This document shows, piece after piece, positions 57,352-64,000 of a DNA stretch of 64,000 nucleotides (position 1 is the first letter of the stretch; each line of letters opens with the position of its first letter). The stretch is from Glycomyces arizonensis DSM 44726 (GTDB lineage: Bacteria; Actinomycetota; Actinomycetes; Mycobacteriales; Micromonosporaceae). The translations under genes and the position numbers were made by a program. The DNA lies in assembly GCF_000482705.1 (NCBI RefSeq), contig NZ_AXWO01000003.1:124001-188000 (forward strand), in the 5' to 3' direction. Below the pieces are notes generated by a model that was not told the DNA's origin, ran no database searches, and saw only the letters and a program-made list of their open reading frames with translations.

Positions 57352-59244
57352 GTGTCATCAATGGGAGCCGGGGGATGGGACGCCATGCGCTCCCTGCGGC
57401 GAGGCGACGACCTCAAGGGCGTCAAGCTCACCCGCGGCGTCAAGCGCCGCATCCTCCGCTTCGCCAGGCCCTACGCCCGCGACATCGTGATCTTCCTGAT
57501 CCTGGTCACCGCCATCGCCGCGATCGGCGTCGCCACCCCCGTCCTGGCCGGCGACATCGTCAACGAGCTCACCGCCCCCGGCGGCACCCAGCGCGGCGTC
57601 CTGACCTTCGCCGCCATCATCGCCGCGCTCGCCCTCGTCGAAGGCGTCGTCTCGCTCTTCATGCGCTGGTACGGCGCGAAACTCGGCGAAGGCATCATCC
57701 TCGACCTGCGCCGCGCCGTGTTCGACCACGTGCAGTCCATGCCGGTCGCCTTCTTCACCCGCTCGCAGACCGGCGCGCTCGTCTCCCGGCTCAACAACGA
57801 CGTCATGGGCGCCCAGCGGGCCTTCACCTCCACCCTCTCGGGCCTGGTCTCCAACGGCATCGCCGTCGCGCTCACCCTCGGCGTCATGTTCTTCCAGTCC
57901 TGGCAGATCACCCTGCTCTCGCTGGTCCTGGTGCCCGTCTTCATCATCCCCGCCAAATGGGTCGGCAGGCGCCTCGCGGCGCTCACCAAGGAGAGCTTCG
58001 ACCTCAACGCCGCCATGAACACCCAGATGACCGAGCGGTTCAATGTGGGCGGCGCGATGCTCGTCAAGCTCTTCGGGCGCCCCGAGACCGAGTCCGACGA
58101 GTTCAGCCAGAAGGCCGACCGCGTGCGCGCCATCGGCGTCACCACCGCGATGTACGCGCGGACCTTCATCGTCGCGCTCACCCTCGTCGCCGGGCTCTCG
58201 CAGGCCCTCGCCTACGGCCTGGGCGGCTCGCTCGTCTTCGGCGGCACGCTGACGGCCGGGACGGTCGTCACCCTCGCGCTGCTGCTCACCCGCCTCTACG
58301 GGCCGCTGACGGCCCTGTCGAACGTGCGCGTCGACGTGATGAGCGCGCTGGTGAGCTTCCAGCGGGTCTTCGAGGTCCTCGACCTCAAGCCGCTGATCCA
58401 GGACGCCGAGGACGCTAAGGAGCTGCCCGACGGCGCGTCGTCGATCGCCTTCCGCGGCGTGGAGTTCCGCTACCCGGGCGCCGCGGAGGTCTCGCTGGCG
58501 AGCCTGGAGGACCTGGCGCGGCCCGACCGCAGCGACAACGGGCGCACCGTCCTGCACGACGTGTCGTTCACCGTCGAGCCGGGGGAGCTGGTGGCGCTCG
58601 TCGGGCACTCGGGGTCCGGCAAGACCACCACGGCGAGCCTGGTGCCGCGCCTGTACGACGTGACCGGCGGCGCGGTCGAGATCGGCGGGATCGACGTGCG
58701 CGAACTCCAGCAGGCCTCGCTGGCCGCCCACATCGGGATGGTCACCCAGGACGCGCACCTGTTCCACGACACGGTCCGCGAGAACCTGCGCTACGCCAGG
58801 CCGGAGGCGAGCGACGTCGAGATCTGGGAGGCGCTGGAGCGCGCGCAGATCGGCGACGTGGTGCGGCGCCTGGAGTCCGGGCTCGACACGGTGGTGGGCG
58901 AGCGGGGCTACCGGTTCTCCGGCGGCGAGAAGCAGCGCCTGGCGATCGCCAGGGTCCTGCTCAAGGCCCCGCCGATCGTGATCCTCGACGAGGCGACGGC
59001 GCACCTGGACTCGGAGTCCGAGGCGGCCGTGCAGGACGCGCTCGACACGGCCCTGGAGGGCCGGACGTCGCTGGTGATCGCCCACCGGCTGTCGACGGTG
59101 CGCCGGGCGGACAAGATCCTGGTGCTGGAGAACGGCCGGGTCGTCGAGACGGGTGCCCACGAGGACCTGGTGGCCCGCGGCGGCCTCTACGCGGAGCTGT
59201 ACCGGACGCAGTTCGAGGAGCGCAGCGGAGCGAACCGGATGTAG
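57352..59244 (+). CDS. Half-type ABC exporter (multidrug/lipid type)
   Basis: 630 residues: six-helix exporter domain (about 45-330; for example IFLILVTAIAAIGVATPVLA, ALVEGVVSLFMRWYG, LTLVAGLSQALAYGLGGSLV) then a cassette domain. Cassette motifs: Walker A LVALVGHSGSGKTTTASLVP, Q-loop IGMVTQDAHLFHDTVRENL, signature YRFSGGEKQRLAIARVLL, Walker B VILDEATAHLDSE and H-loop LVIAHRLSTVRRADK. The half-transporter should work as a homodimer. The last 9 residues lie in the first unit of a 33-bp repeat array (59218-59442). GTG 57352 follows GGGAGG. Confidence 0.92.
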   Translation: MSSMGAGGWDAMRSLRRGDDLKGVKLTRGVKRRILRFARPYARDIVIFLILVTAIAAIGVATPVLAGDIVNELTAPGGTQRGVLTFAAIIAALALVEGVVSLFMRWYGAKLGEGIILDLRRAVFDHVQSMPVAFFTRSQTGALVSRLNNDVMGAQRAFTSTLSGLVSNGIAVALTLGVMFFQSWQITLLSLVLVPVFIIPAKWVGRRLAALTKESFDLNAAMNTQMTERFNVGGAMLVKLFGRPETESDEFSQKADRVRAIGVTTAMYARTFIVALTLVAGLSQALAYGLGGSLVFGGTLTAGTVVTLALLLTRLYGPLTALSNVRVDVMSALVSFQRVFEVLDLKPLIQDAEDAKELPDGASSIAFRGVEFRYPGAAEVSLASLEDLARPDRSDNGRTVLHDVSFTVEPGELVALVGHSGSGKTTTASLVPRLYDVTGGAVEIGGIDVRELQQASLAAHIGMVTQDAHLFHDTVRENLRYARPEASDVEIWEALERAQIGDVVRRLESGLDTVVGERGYRFSGGEKQRLAIARVLLKAPPIVILDEATAHLDSESEAAVQDALDTALEGRTSLVIAHRLSTVRRADKILVLENGRVVETGAHEDLVARGGLYAELYRTQFEERSGANRM

Positions 59245-59442
59245 GGCGCGGAGCGCAGCGGAGCGAACCAGGTGTAGGGCGCGGGGCGCAGCGGAGCGAA
59301 CCGGATGTAGGGCGCCGAGCGCAGCGGACCGCGTGTAGCAGCGCTGAGCGCAGCGGAGCGCGCGCCCAACGCTGAGCGAGGCGAAACGGTCCGGATGCAC
59401 AGAGCGCCGGACGAAGCGAGACGGTCGGCGTGCGACAGCGCC
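59218..59442. repeat. 33-bp degenerate tandem repeat, seven units
   Basis: Units start at 59218, 59251, 59284, 59317, 59346, 59374 and 59409 with lengths 33, 33, 33, 29, 28, 35 and 34. Units 1-3 share GAGCGCAGCGGAGCGAACC and end GTAGGGCGCG or similar. Later units decay. The first unit lies inside the exporter gene and encodes its last residues, so the array has grown out of coding sequence. Three reading frames stay open through the 33-mers, giving 11-residue repeats. Confidence 0.85.
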
Positions 59443-59672
59443 GACCAGAACCGGCGCCGACCGCCCCGCCCCTTCCCGCCTCGGTGAAGCTGGGACGGGA
59501 GGGGCGCGCATCGCCGAGGGAGGCGGAATCCAGACCGAAAACCGGGTATGCACACGGTGCAAACCCCCGCAAAACGCTCCGGTTTCAGTGAGTTGGCCCA
59601 TATCAGCTGGAAGCAAACACGGATAATCCCTGCTCAGGTCGCTCGATGCGAGGATTTTTTCGTGATGCCCGG
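59443..59672. other. Intergenic region before the csp promoter
   Basis: About 230 bp with no gene. It holds the hairpin at 59468-59505 and an AT-richer stretch around 59580-59665 with GATTTTTT after a weak CTCG-ATG-CGAG stem (59642-59652), perhaps a second terminator. Confidence 0.4.
59468..59505 (+). terminator. Terminator of the ABC exporter transcript
   Basis: GCCCC-T-TCCCG (59468-59478) with CGGGAGGGGC (59496-59505), one bulged base, 17-nt loop, beyond the repeat array. Confidence 0.5.
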
Positions 59673-59700
59673 TTACACGGAGGCGAAAGTGCTGTAAGGT
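59673..59700 (+). promoter_or_regulatory. Promoter of the cold-shock gene
   Basis: TTACAC (59673-59678) and TAAGGT (59695-59700) with 16 bp between; transcription would start near 59707, 150 nt before the csp ATG. Confidence 0.5.
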
Positions 59701-59706
59701 CCAATA

Positions 59707-59856
59707 GCCACCCCGGTCAGGCAACTGCCGGGTTGGTGAAGCGCCAGTAATGGCGGCACATCTCAGATCAAACAACGGTCCGGTTCTACTAGGTCTTCAA
59801 CCCCCTGGGACGACCGGCCGCCGATCTGAAAATCAACATCGCAAGGATAGTAAGTA
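59707..59856 (+). promoter_or_regulatory. Structured 5' leader of the cold-shock gene
   Basis: Stem 1: CCCGG-(bulged T)-CAG (59712-59720), GNRA loop GCAA, CTG-CCGGG (59725-59732). Stem 2: CGCCA (59742-59746), GNRA loop GTAA, TGGCG (59751-59755). Domain 3: CAGATC (59764-59769) with GATCTG (59823-59828), enclosing CGGTC (59776-59780) with GACCG (59812-59816). Long structured leaders are known for cspA mRNAs, where temperature changes their fold. No known riboswitch consensus was recognised. Confidence 0.6.
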
Positions 59857-60060
59857 ATGGCGCAAGGCACCGTGAAGTGGTTCAACTCTGAGAAGGGCTT
59901 CGGCTTCATCGCTCCCGATGGAAACGGCCCGGACGTTTTCGTCCACTTCTCCGCTATCAGCGGAAACGGCTACCGTTCCCTGGAAGAGAACCAGCGGGTG
60001 GAATTCGACGTCGAGCAGGGCAAGAAGGGTCCGCAGGCCGCTAACCTGCGCACCATCTAG
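59857..60060 (+). CDS. csp: Cold-shock domain protein
   Basis: 67 residues, a single OB-fold. RNA-binding motifs RNP1 KGFGFIAPD and RNP2 VFVHFSAI are intact, with the start [16 protein letters not shown] typical of CspA family. It binds single-stranded RNA as a chaperone. ATG 59857 follows AAGGA. Codon use is slightly less GC-biased than that of its neighbours, as is common for highly expressed small genes. Its 150-nt leader is likely regulatory. Confidence 0.96.
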   Translation: MAQGTVKWFNSEKGFGFIAPDGNGPDVFVHFSAISGNGYRSLEENQRVEFDVEQGKKGPQAANLRTI

Positions 60061-60078
60061 TCCCGTCTCTTAGCACAC

Positions 60079-60115
60079 GAAGCCGCTGCCCTTCAATGCG
60101 AAGGACAGCGGCTTC
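60079..60115 (+). terminator. Terminator of csp
   Basis: GAAGCCGCTG-C-CCTTC (60079-60094) with GAAGG-A-CAGCGGCTTC (60100-60115): 15 pairs with one mismatch and loop AATGC. Confidence 0.75.
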
Positions 60116-60197
60116 TATGCTGCCCGCAGCCGGACAGCGCAATGGCCGATTCCCATTGCGCCCGGTCGGCTGGCCGCCCCCTCGCACGGAAATCCGG

Positions 60198-60226
60198 TTG
60201 AGCGTGTCGGATCCGCCGACCACACT
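60198..60226 (+). promoter_or_regulatory. Promoter of the first GNAT gene
   Basis: TTGAGC (60198-60203), 17 bp, CACACT (60221-60226). The ATG at 60234 is seven bases later, so the transcript should be leaderless. Confidence 0.6.
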
Positions 60227-60233
60227 GAACGCC

Positions 60234-61256
60234 ATGCAGATAACCGAGTTCGACGCCTCCGATCCCGACCGCATCGCGGGCGCCTTCGACGTCCTCACCG
60301 CCGCGCACGCCGCCGACACGCCGGAGAACCCGGTCCCGGTGCGGCGCTTCTTCGAGACCACCTTCACCCATCAATGGCCCGGCCGCGCCAGGCGATGGTT
60401 CGCCGCCGAAGAGGAAGGCCGCGTCGTCGGTCACCTGTCCGTCACCTTCCATCTCGACTCGAATCCGCACCTCGCCCAATTCCGACTGCACGTCCACCCC
60501 GACCACCGCAAGCGCGGCATCGGCTCGGCGCTCCTCGACCAGGCCGTCGAGCTCAGCCGGGAGGAGGGCCGCACCACGCTCAACACCGAGGCCCCGCTCT
60601 TCTGGGAAGGCGGCCCGGTCCGCTCCGAGGCGGGCGCGAGGTTCCTCGAGAAGCGCGGGTTCTCGCGGGCGCTCACCTCCGTCAACCGCCGCTGCGCGGT
60701 GGACGCGATCGAACCGTCCGAAGAGGACCGCATGTTCGCCGAGGCACTCGATGCCGCGGGCGACGCCTACGAACTGCGCCAGTGGATCGGCCGCACCCCC
60801 GACGACCTCGTCGTCTCCCTGTGCCGCATGGACACGATGATCCTCAGTGAGGTCCCGCTCGGCGAGCTCGACGTGGAGCCCGAGGAGTCCGACGTCGAGA
60901 AGATCCGCGCCGCCGAGGCCGTCAACGAGGCCGAAGGCCTCATCATGGTCGACAGCGTCGCGGTCGACAAGGCCACCGGCGAGATCGTCGCCTGGAGCGG
61001 CATCGGCGTGGACGAGGGCCCCTACACCGCCGCCCACCAGGGCATCACCATCGTCGACCCGGCGCACCGCGGCCACCGCCTCGGCCTGCTGACCAAGCTC
61101 GCCAACCTCCGGCAGCTGCGCGAGCGCTTCCCGAACGTGCGGACCATCTGGACCGACAACGCCGACGTCAACGCCCACATGATCGCCATCAACGTCGCGC
61201 TCGGCTACGAGACCGTCGACGCCGTGGGCGAATACCAGCGCAAGCTCGAAGCCTGA
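60234..61256 (+). CDS. Double-GNAT acetyltransferase, paralogue 1
   Basis: 340 residues with two GNAT folds. The N-terminal fold has FRLHVHPDHRKRGIGSALLD (acetyl-CoA Q/RxxGxG/A loop). The C-terminal fold has ITIVDPAHRGHRLGLLTKLA and the closing DNADVNAHMIAINVALGYET. The substrate is not known; Eis- and MshD-like proteins share the double fold. Start ATG 60234 comes seven bases after CACACT (60221-60226) with no Shine-Dalgarno, so leaderless. It heads a group of three paralogues and is 8 bp from the second. Confidence 0.85.
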   Translation: MQITEFDASDPDRIAGAFDVLTAAHAADTPENPVPVRRFFETTFTHQWPGRARRWFAAEEEGRVVGHLSVTFHLDSNPHLAQFRLHVHPDHRKRGIGSALLDQAVELSREEGRTTLNTEAPLFWEGGPVRSEAGARFLEKRGFSRALTSVNRRCAVDAIEPSEEDRMFAEALDAAGDAYELRQWIGRTPDDLVVSLCRMDTMILSEVPLGELDVEPEESDVEKIRAAEAVNEAEGLIMVDSVAVDKATGEIVAWSGIGVDEGPYTAAHQGITIVDPAHRGHRLGLLTKLANLRQLRERFPNVRTIWTDNADVNAHMIAINVALGYETVDAVGEYQRKLEA

Positions 61257-61264
61257 GGAGCACC

Positions 61265-62275
61265 ATGGAGATCCAACGCCTCGATCCCACCGACGCCGAC
61301 CAGGTCGACCGCGCCTGGGCACTGCTGGAACGCGTCCACCGCGCCGATACGCCCGAGCTGCCTCGCGGGCCGAAGCGCTACTTCAGCGACGAGCTCGCGC
61401 AGCCCCTGCCGCACGCCGAGCTGCGCGGCCACCTCGCGGTCGACGGCGAGCAGGCGCTCGGTTATCTGCGCGTCTACCTGCCGATGAAGGAGAACGCCCA
61501 CTACGCCGAGGCCGAGATATCGGTCCACCCCGAGCACCGACGCCGCGGCGTCGGCACGGCCCTGCTCGAGCACCTGCTGGAGACCGCCCGCACCGAATCC
61601 CGCACCGAAGTCGTCGTCGTCGCCCGCGCCACCTGGAAGGACGGCCCGGTCCGCTCGACTGCCGGACCGGAGTTCCTGGAGAAGCACGGCTTCACCGCAG
61701 CGCTCACCGAAGTGCACCGGCGTCTGGAGGTCGCGGCCTTCGACGCCGCGACCGAGCGGCGCCTCCGATCTGAGGCCGAGGCGGCCTCCGGCGATGACTA
61801 CGAGCTCGTGTGCTGGGCCGGGCGCACCCCCGAGCGGTACCTGGAGCAGCTGGGCCGCATCGACTCCATGATCTTCGACGAGATCCCGCTCGGCGATGTG
61901 GACCTGCGCAGCCGCGAGATCGACGTCGACCACGTCCGCGCCCGGGACGACCGCGATGAAGGCGTGGGGGTGACGTGCCTCCGCGCCGTGGCCGTCCACA
62001 AGGGCAGCGGCGTCATGGCCGCGAACTCGGCGCTCTTCGCCCTGAAGGACGACACCGACGCCTACCAGGGCATCACCATCGTCGACCCGGCGCACCGCGG
62101 ACACCGGCTCGGCCTGCTGACCAAGCTCGCCAACCTGCGGCAGCTGCGCGAGCGCTTCGGACACGTCACAGCGATCTGGACCGGCAACGCCGACGTCAAT
62201 GCGCACATGGTCGCCGTCAACGAGCGCCTCGGCTTCGAGCCGGTCGACGCCCTCGTCTCCTACAAGCGCACATAG
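61265..62275 (+). CDS. Double-GNAT acetyltransferase, paralogue 2
   Basis: 336 residues, about the same layout as the first gene: EISVHPEHRRRGVGTALLEH in the first domain and ITIVDPAHRGHRLGLLTKLA in the second, followed by GNADVNAHMVAVNERLGFEP. LRRG-type start is absent; the first residues are MEIQRLDPTDADQVDRAW. ATG 61265 follows GAGGAG eight bases after the previous stop, so the two genes should be one transcript with coupled translation. The charged first domain lacks some aromatic residues present in copy 1, suggesting different substrates. Confidence 0.85.
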   Translation: MEIQRLDPTDADQVDRAWALLERVHRADTPELPRGPKRYFSDELAQPLPHAELRGHLAVDGEQALGYLRVYLPMKENAHYAEAEISVHPEHRRRGVGTALLEHLLETARTESRTEVVVVARATWKDGPVRSTAGPEFLEKHGFTAALTEVHRRLEVAAFDAATERRLRSEAEAASGDDYELVCWAGRTPERYLEQLGRIDSMIFDEIPLGDVDLRSREIDVDHVRARDDRDEGVGVTCLRAVAVHKGSGVMAANSALFALKDDTDAYQGITIVDPAHRGHRLGLLTKLANLRQLRERFGHVTAIWTGNADVNAHMVAVNERLGFEPVDALVSYKRT

Positions 62276-62311
62276 GAGCGTTGACCCCCTGGGAGCGACC
62301 GGTTAATTCGA

Positions 62312-62340
62312 TTGCTCCCGGGCCGTCGACTCGCGACACT
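62312..62340 (+). promoter_or_regulatory. Promoter of the third GNAT gene
   Basis: TTGCTC (62312-62317), 17 bp, GACACT (62335-62340), then seven bases to ATG 62348: leaderless again. An inverted repeat GGGAGC (62291-62296) and GCTCCC (62314-62319) overlaps the -35 and could be an operator or the end of the previous transcript. Confidence 0.55.
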
Positions 62341-62347
62341 GAACCCC

Positions 62348-63373
62348 ATGGAAATCATCGAACTCGATCCCGCGGACGGCGACCTCGTCTCCGGCGCCTT
62401 CGACGTCATGCGCGCCGCCCACGCGGCCGACGCCCCCGAGCACGCGCCGCCCCACAAGGGCGTGTTCGTCAAGTGGCTCGCCCACCCCAGCCCCGATGCG
62501 GACGAAACCATCTTCGTCGCCGTCGAAGGCGGCACCGTGGTCGGCAAGCTGGACATCGGCCTCCCCAACCGGGACAACCTGCACTTCGCCGGGGCCGACC
62601 TGATCGTCCACCCCGACCACCGCCGCCGGGGCATCGGCACGGCGCTGCTGGAGCAGTTCATCGAGCACGCCCGCGCCGCAGGACGCACCGAATTGTCCAC
62701 CGCAACCCACATGACCTGGGAAGACGGTCCCGAACGCAGTGAAGCGGGGCGGCGCTTCCTTGAGAAGCACGGCTTCAAGCTCGCTCTGACCTGCGTCATC
62801 CGCCGCTGCGCGACCGACGCGATGAGCCCCGAAGCCGAGCAGGCCCTCCTGGACCGGGCCGTCGCCGCCGCGGGCGAGGAGTACGAGGTCATCTCCTGGC
62901 TCGGCCGCACCCCGGCCGAACTGGTCGACACCATGTGCCGCCTGGACTCCATGATCCTGTCCGAGATCCCGCTGGGCGACCTCGAACTCGAGCCGGAGAC
63001 CATCGACGCGGAACTCAAGGAGGCCAAGGCCGTCCGCAATGAGGCCGTGGGCGTCATCCCGGTCACGACCGTGGCGCGCCACCGCGCCTCCGGCGAGGTC
63101 GTCGCCAACACCGTCATCGGCGTGTTCGACGACCCGGACTTCCAGCACGGCTTCCAGTGGATCACCATCGTCGACCCCGGACACCGCGGCCACCGGCTCG
63201 GCACGCTCACCAAGGTGGTCAACCTGCGCCTGCTGCGCGAGCAGTTCCCGAACGTGGGGACCATCTGGACCGACAACGCCGACGTCAACGCCCACATGAT
63301 CGACATCAACGTCAAAATGGGCTACGAGACCGTCGACGCCTCAGGTGAATACATACGCAGACTCGACGCCTGA
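62348..63373 (+). CDS. Double-GNAT acetyltransferase, paralogue 3
   Basis: 341 residues. First domain: LIVHPDHRRRGIGTALLEQF. Second: ITIVDPGHRGHRLGTLTKVV and DNADVNAHMIDINVKMGYET. All three proteins in the row share MEI/MQI-type starts, LSEIPLGDLE in the linker and the second-domain block almost word for word, so they arose by local duplication. This copy has its own promoter (62312-62340) and so can be controlled separately. Substrate unknown. Confidence 0.85.
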   Translation: MEIIELDPADGDLVSGAFDVMRAAHAADAPEHAPPHKGVFVKWLAHPSPDADETIFVAVEGGTVVGKLDIGLPNRDNLHFAGADLIVHPDHRRRGIGTALLEQFIEHARAAGRTELSTATHMTWEDGPERSEAGRRFLEKHGFKLALTCVIRRCATDAMSPEAEQALLDRAVAAAGEEYEVISWLGRTPAELVDTMCRLDSMILSEIPLGDLELEPETIDAELKEAKAVRNEAVGVIPVTTVARHRASGEVVANTVIGVFDDPDFQHGFQWITIVDPGHRGHRLGTLTKVVNLRLLREQFPNVGTIWTDNADVNAHMIDINVKMGYETVDASGEYIRRLDA

Positions 63374-63557
63374 GAAGGTGTCGCTACCCACAAGCCGGCC
63401 ATGGCGGTGGCGTGAGCTCCTCATGGTCGGCTATTGTCAATAGTCGGCCCGTCAAGTGGCCCGATCAGGCGCGTCCCGCCCCCATCACCGTCGGCTCATG
63501 GTGAAATCAAAGCATCCGCGGAACGTGCATCGCACATGTCCTCGCGGAAGGCGAACC
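63374..63557. other. Intergenic region and leader before the DEAD-box helicase
   Basis: 184 bp with no gene. CTATTG-T-CAATAG (63431-63443) is a perfect palindrome. The last 45 bp hold a two-tier hairpin: CCGCG (63516-63520) with CGCGG (63543-63547) enclosing GTGC-ATC-GCAC (63525-63535). It ends five bases before GGAAGG-like sequence and 11 before the start codon, so it may affect translation. Confidence 0.5.
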
Positions 63558-64000
63558 ATGACCATTGAACCGACGTCGTCGGATGCTGCCGTAGAACAGC
63601 CCGACACCCCGAACGAAGCACCTGAGACCACCACCGAGGCCCCCGCGGCCGCCGCCGAGAGCGGCGAGGCGACCGTCCAGGCCGAGGCATCCGAAGCCGA
63701 GGCACCCGAAGCCGAGGCGTTCACCGTCGAGACCGACGAAGTGAACCCCGAATCGGACCAGCCCGCCTTCGAAGACCTCGGACTCCCCGAGAAGATCACC
63801 GCGGCACTCGCCGAGCGGGGCATCGAGACGCCCTTCCCGATCCAGGCCGCCACCATCCCCGACGCGCTCGCCGGGCGCGACGTCCTCGGCCGCGCCCAGA
63901 CCGGCTCGGGCAAGACCCTCGCCTTCGGCCTGCCCGCCCTCGCCCGCCTCGCCGCGGGCGGACGCACCAAGCCGAAGCACCCGCGCGCGATCATCCTGAC
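63558..64000 (+). CDS. DEAD/DEAH-box RNA helicase, partial (C-terminus off the window)
   Basis: 147 residues are inside the window. About 60 N-terminal residues are Glu/Ala/Thr-rich and disordered with near-repeats of EAEA. The helicase core then begins: [19 protein letters not shown] motif [19 protein letters not shown] and Walker [20 protein letters not shown]. The DEAD box itself lies outside. Such cold-shock-like helicases unwind structured mRNA or rRNA. ATG 63558 follows GGAAGG. A leader hairpin precedes the start. Confidence 0.9.
   Translation, partial: MTIEPTSSDAAVEQPDTPNEAPETTTEAPAAAAESGEATVQAEASEAEAPEAEAFTVETDEVNPESDQPAFEDLGLPEKITAALAERGIETPFPIQAATIPDALAGRDVLGRAQTGSGKTLAFGLPALARLAAGGRTKPKHPRAIIL

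Noticed and set aside
59707-59856. SAM or cobalamin riboswitch before csp
   Set aside because: The conserved cores of those classes are absent, and the downstream gene is not a metabolic one.

Overview
The window is a chromosomal segment of a very high-GC actinobacterium. The evidence is extreme G/C in third codon positions, many GTG and TTG starts, a diheme QcrC with qcrCAB next to ctaE, a SARP regulator and an actinobacterial BTAD/NB-ARC/TPR architecture. A Glycomyces-like member of the Actinomycetota would fit, but genus is a guess. No rRNA, tRNA, CRISPR array, integrase or transposase was seen. Both ends cut a gene: a Rossmann-fold epimerase at the left and a DEAD-box RNA helicase at the right.

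Layout. 0-12 kb holds housekeeping genes: proC, a Stealth sugar-phosphate transferase, an M3 peptidase, a metallophosphoesterase, an XRE/TPR regulator, a Nif3-like protein, a zinc-ribbon coiled-coil protein and trpD. 12-16.5 kb is the aerobic respiratory branch, ctaE followed by qcrCAB. 16.6-24.9 kb, all on the minus strand, holds moxR - DUF58 - transglutaminase, a DEDDh exonuclease/GIY-YIG fusion and a short RelA/SpoT homologue whose synthetase half looks degenerate. leuS (25.2-28.0 kb) is preceded by what looks like a complete ribosome-mediated attenuator: a ten-codon leader peptide with three consecutive Leu codons followed by a hairpin with six Ts.

28-51.6 kb is mostly a xylan/xylose utilisation region. 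It has a secreted GH10-CBM2 xylanase, GH31 alpha-xylosidase, xylulokinase, xylose isomerase, an LplABC-type sugar ABC transporter, a ROK (XylR-like) repressor, and an intracellular GH3 enzyme in an operon with a LacI-family regulator. Candidate XylR operators lie upstream of the GH31 operon and between the transporter and the ROK gene. Perfect LacI-type palindromes lie upstream of GH3, and a related site lies in the xylanase promoter. Dps sits between the xylanase and GH31. An accessory block (35.9-42.0 kb) splits the xylose genes: a Pat-like acetyltransferase, an orphan Imm1-like immunity gene, a SARP regulator and a DrrAB-type exporter. The drrAB promoter region carries four 7-mers at exact 11-bp spacing, the known layout of SARP sites.

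51.6-64 kb holds an RlmM-like methyltransferase, an M23 peptidase, an ABC-F ATPase, a membrane protein, a small HTH protein, an ABC exporter, a cold-shock protein behind a roughly 150-nt structured leader, three tandem paralogous double-GNAT proteins, and the start of a DEAD-box helicase. Two unrelated tandem-repeat arrays (21 bp at 3.6 kb, 33 bp at 59.2 kb) begin at or inside the 3' end of a gene. Many genes have a -10 hexamer six or seven bases before the start codon, which suggests frequent leaderless transcription.
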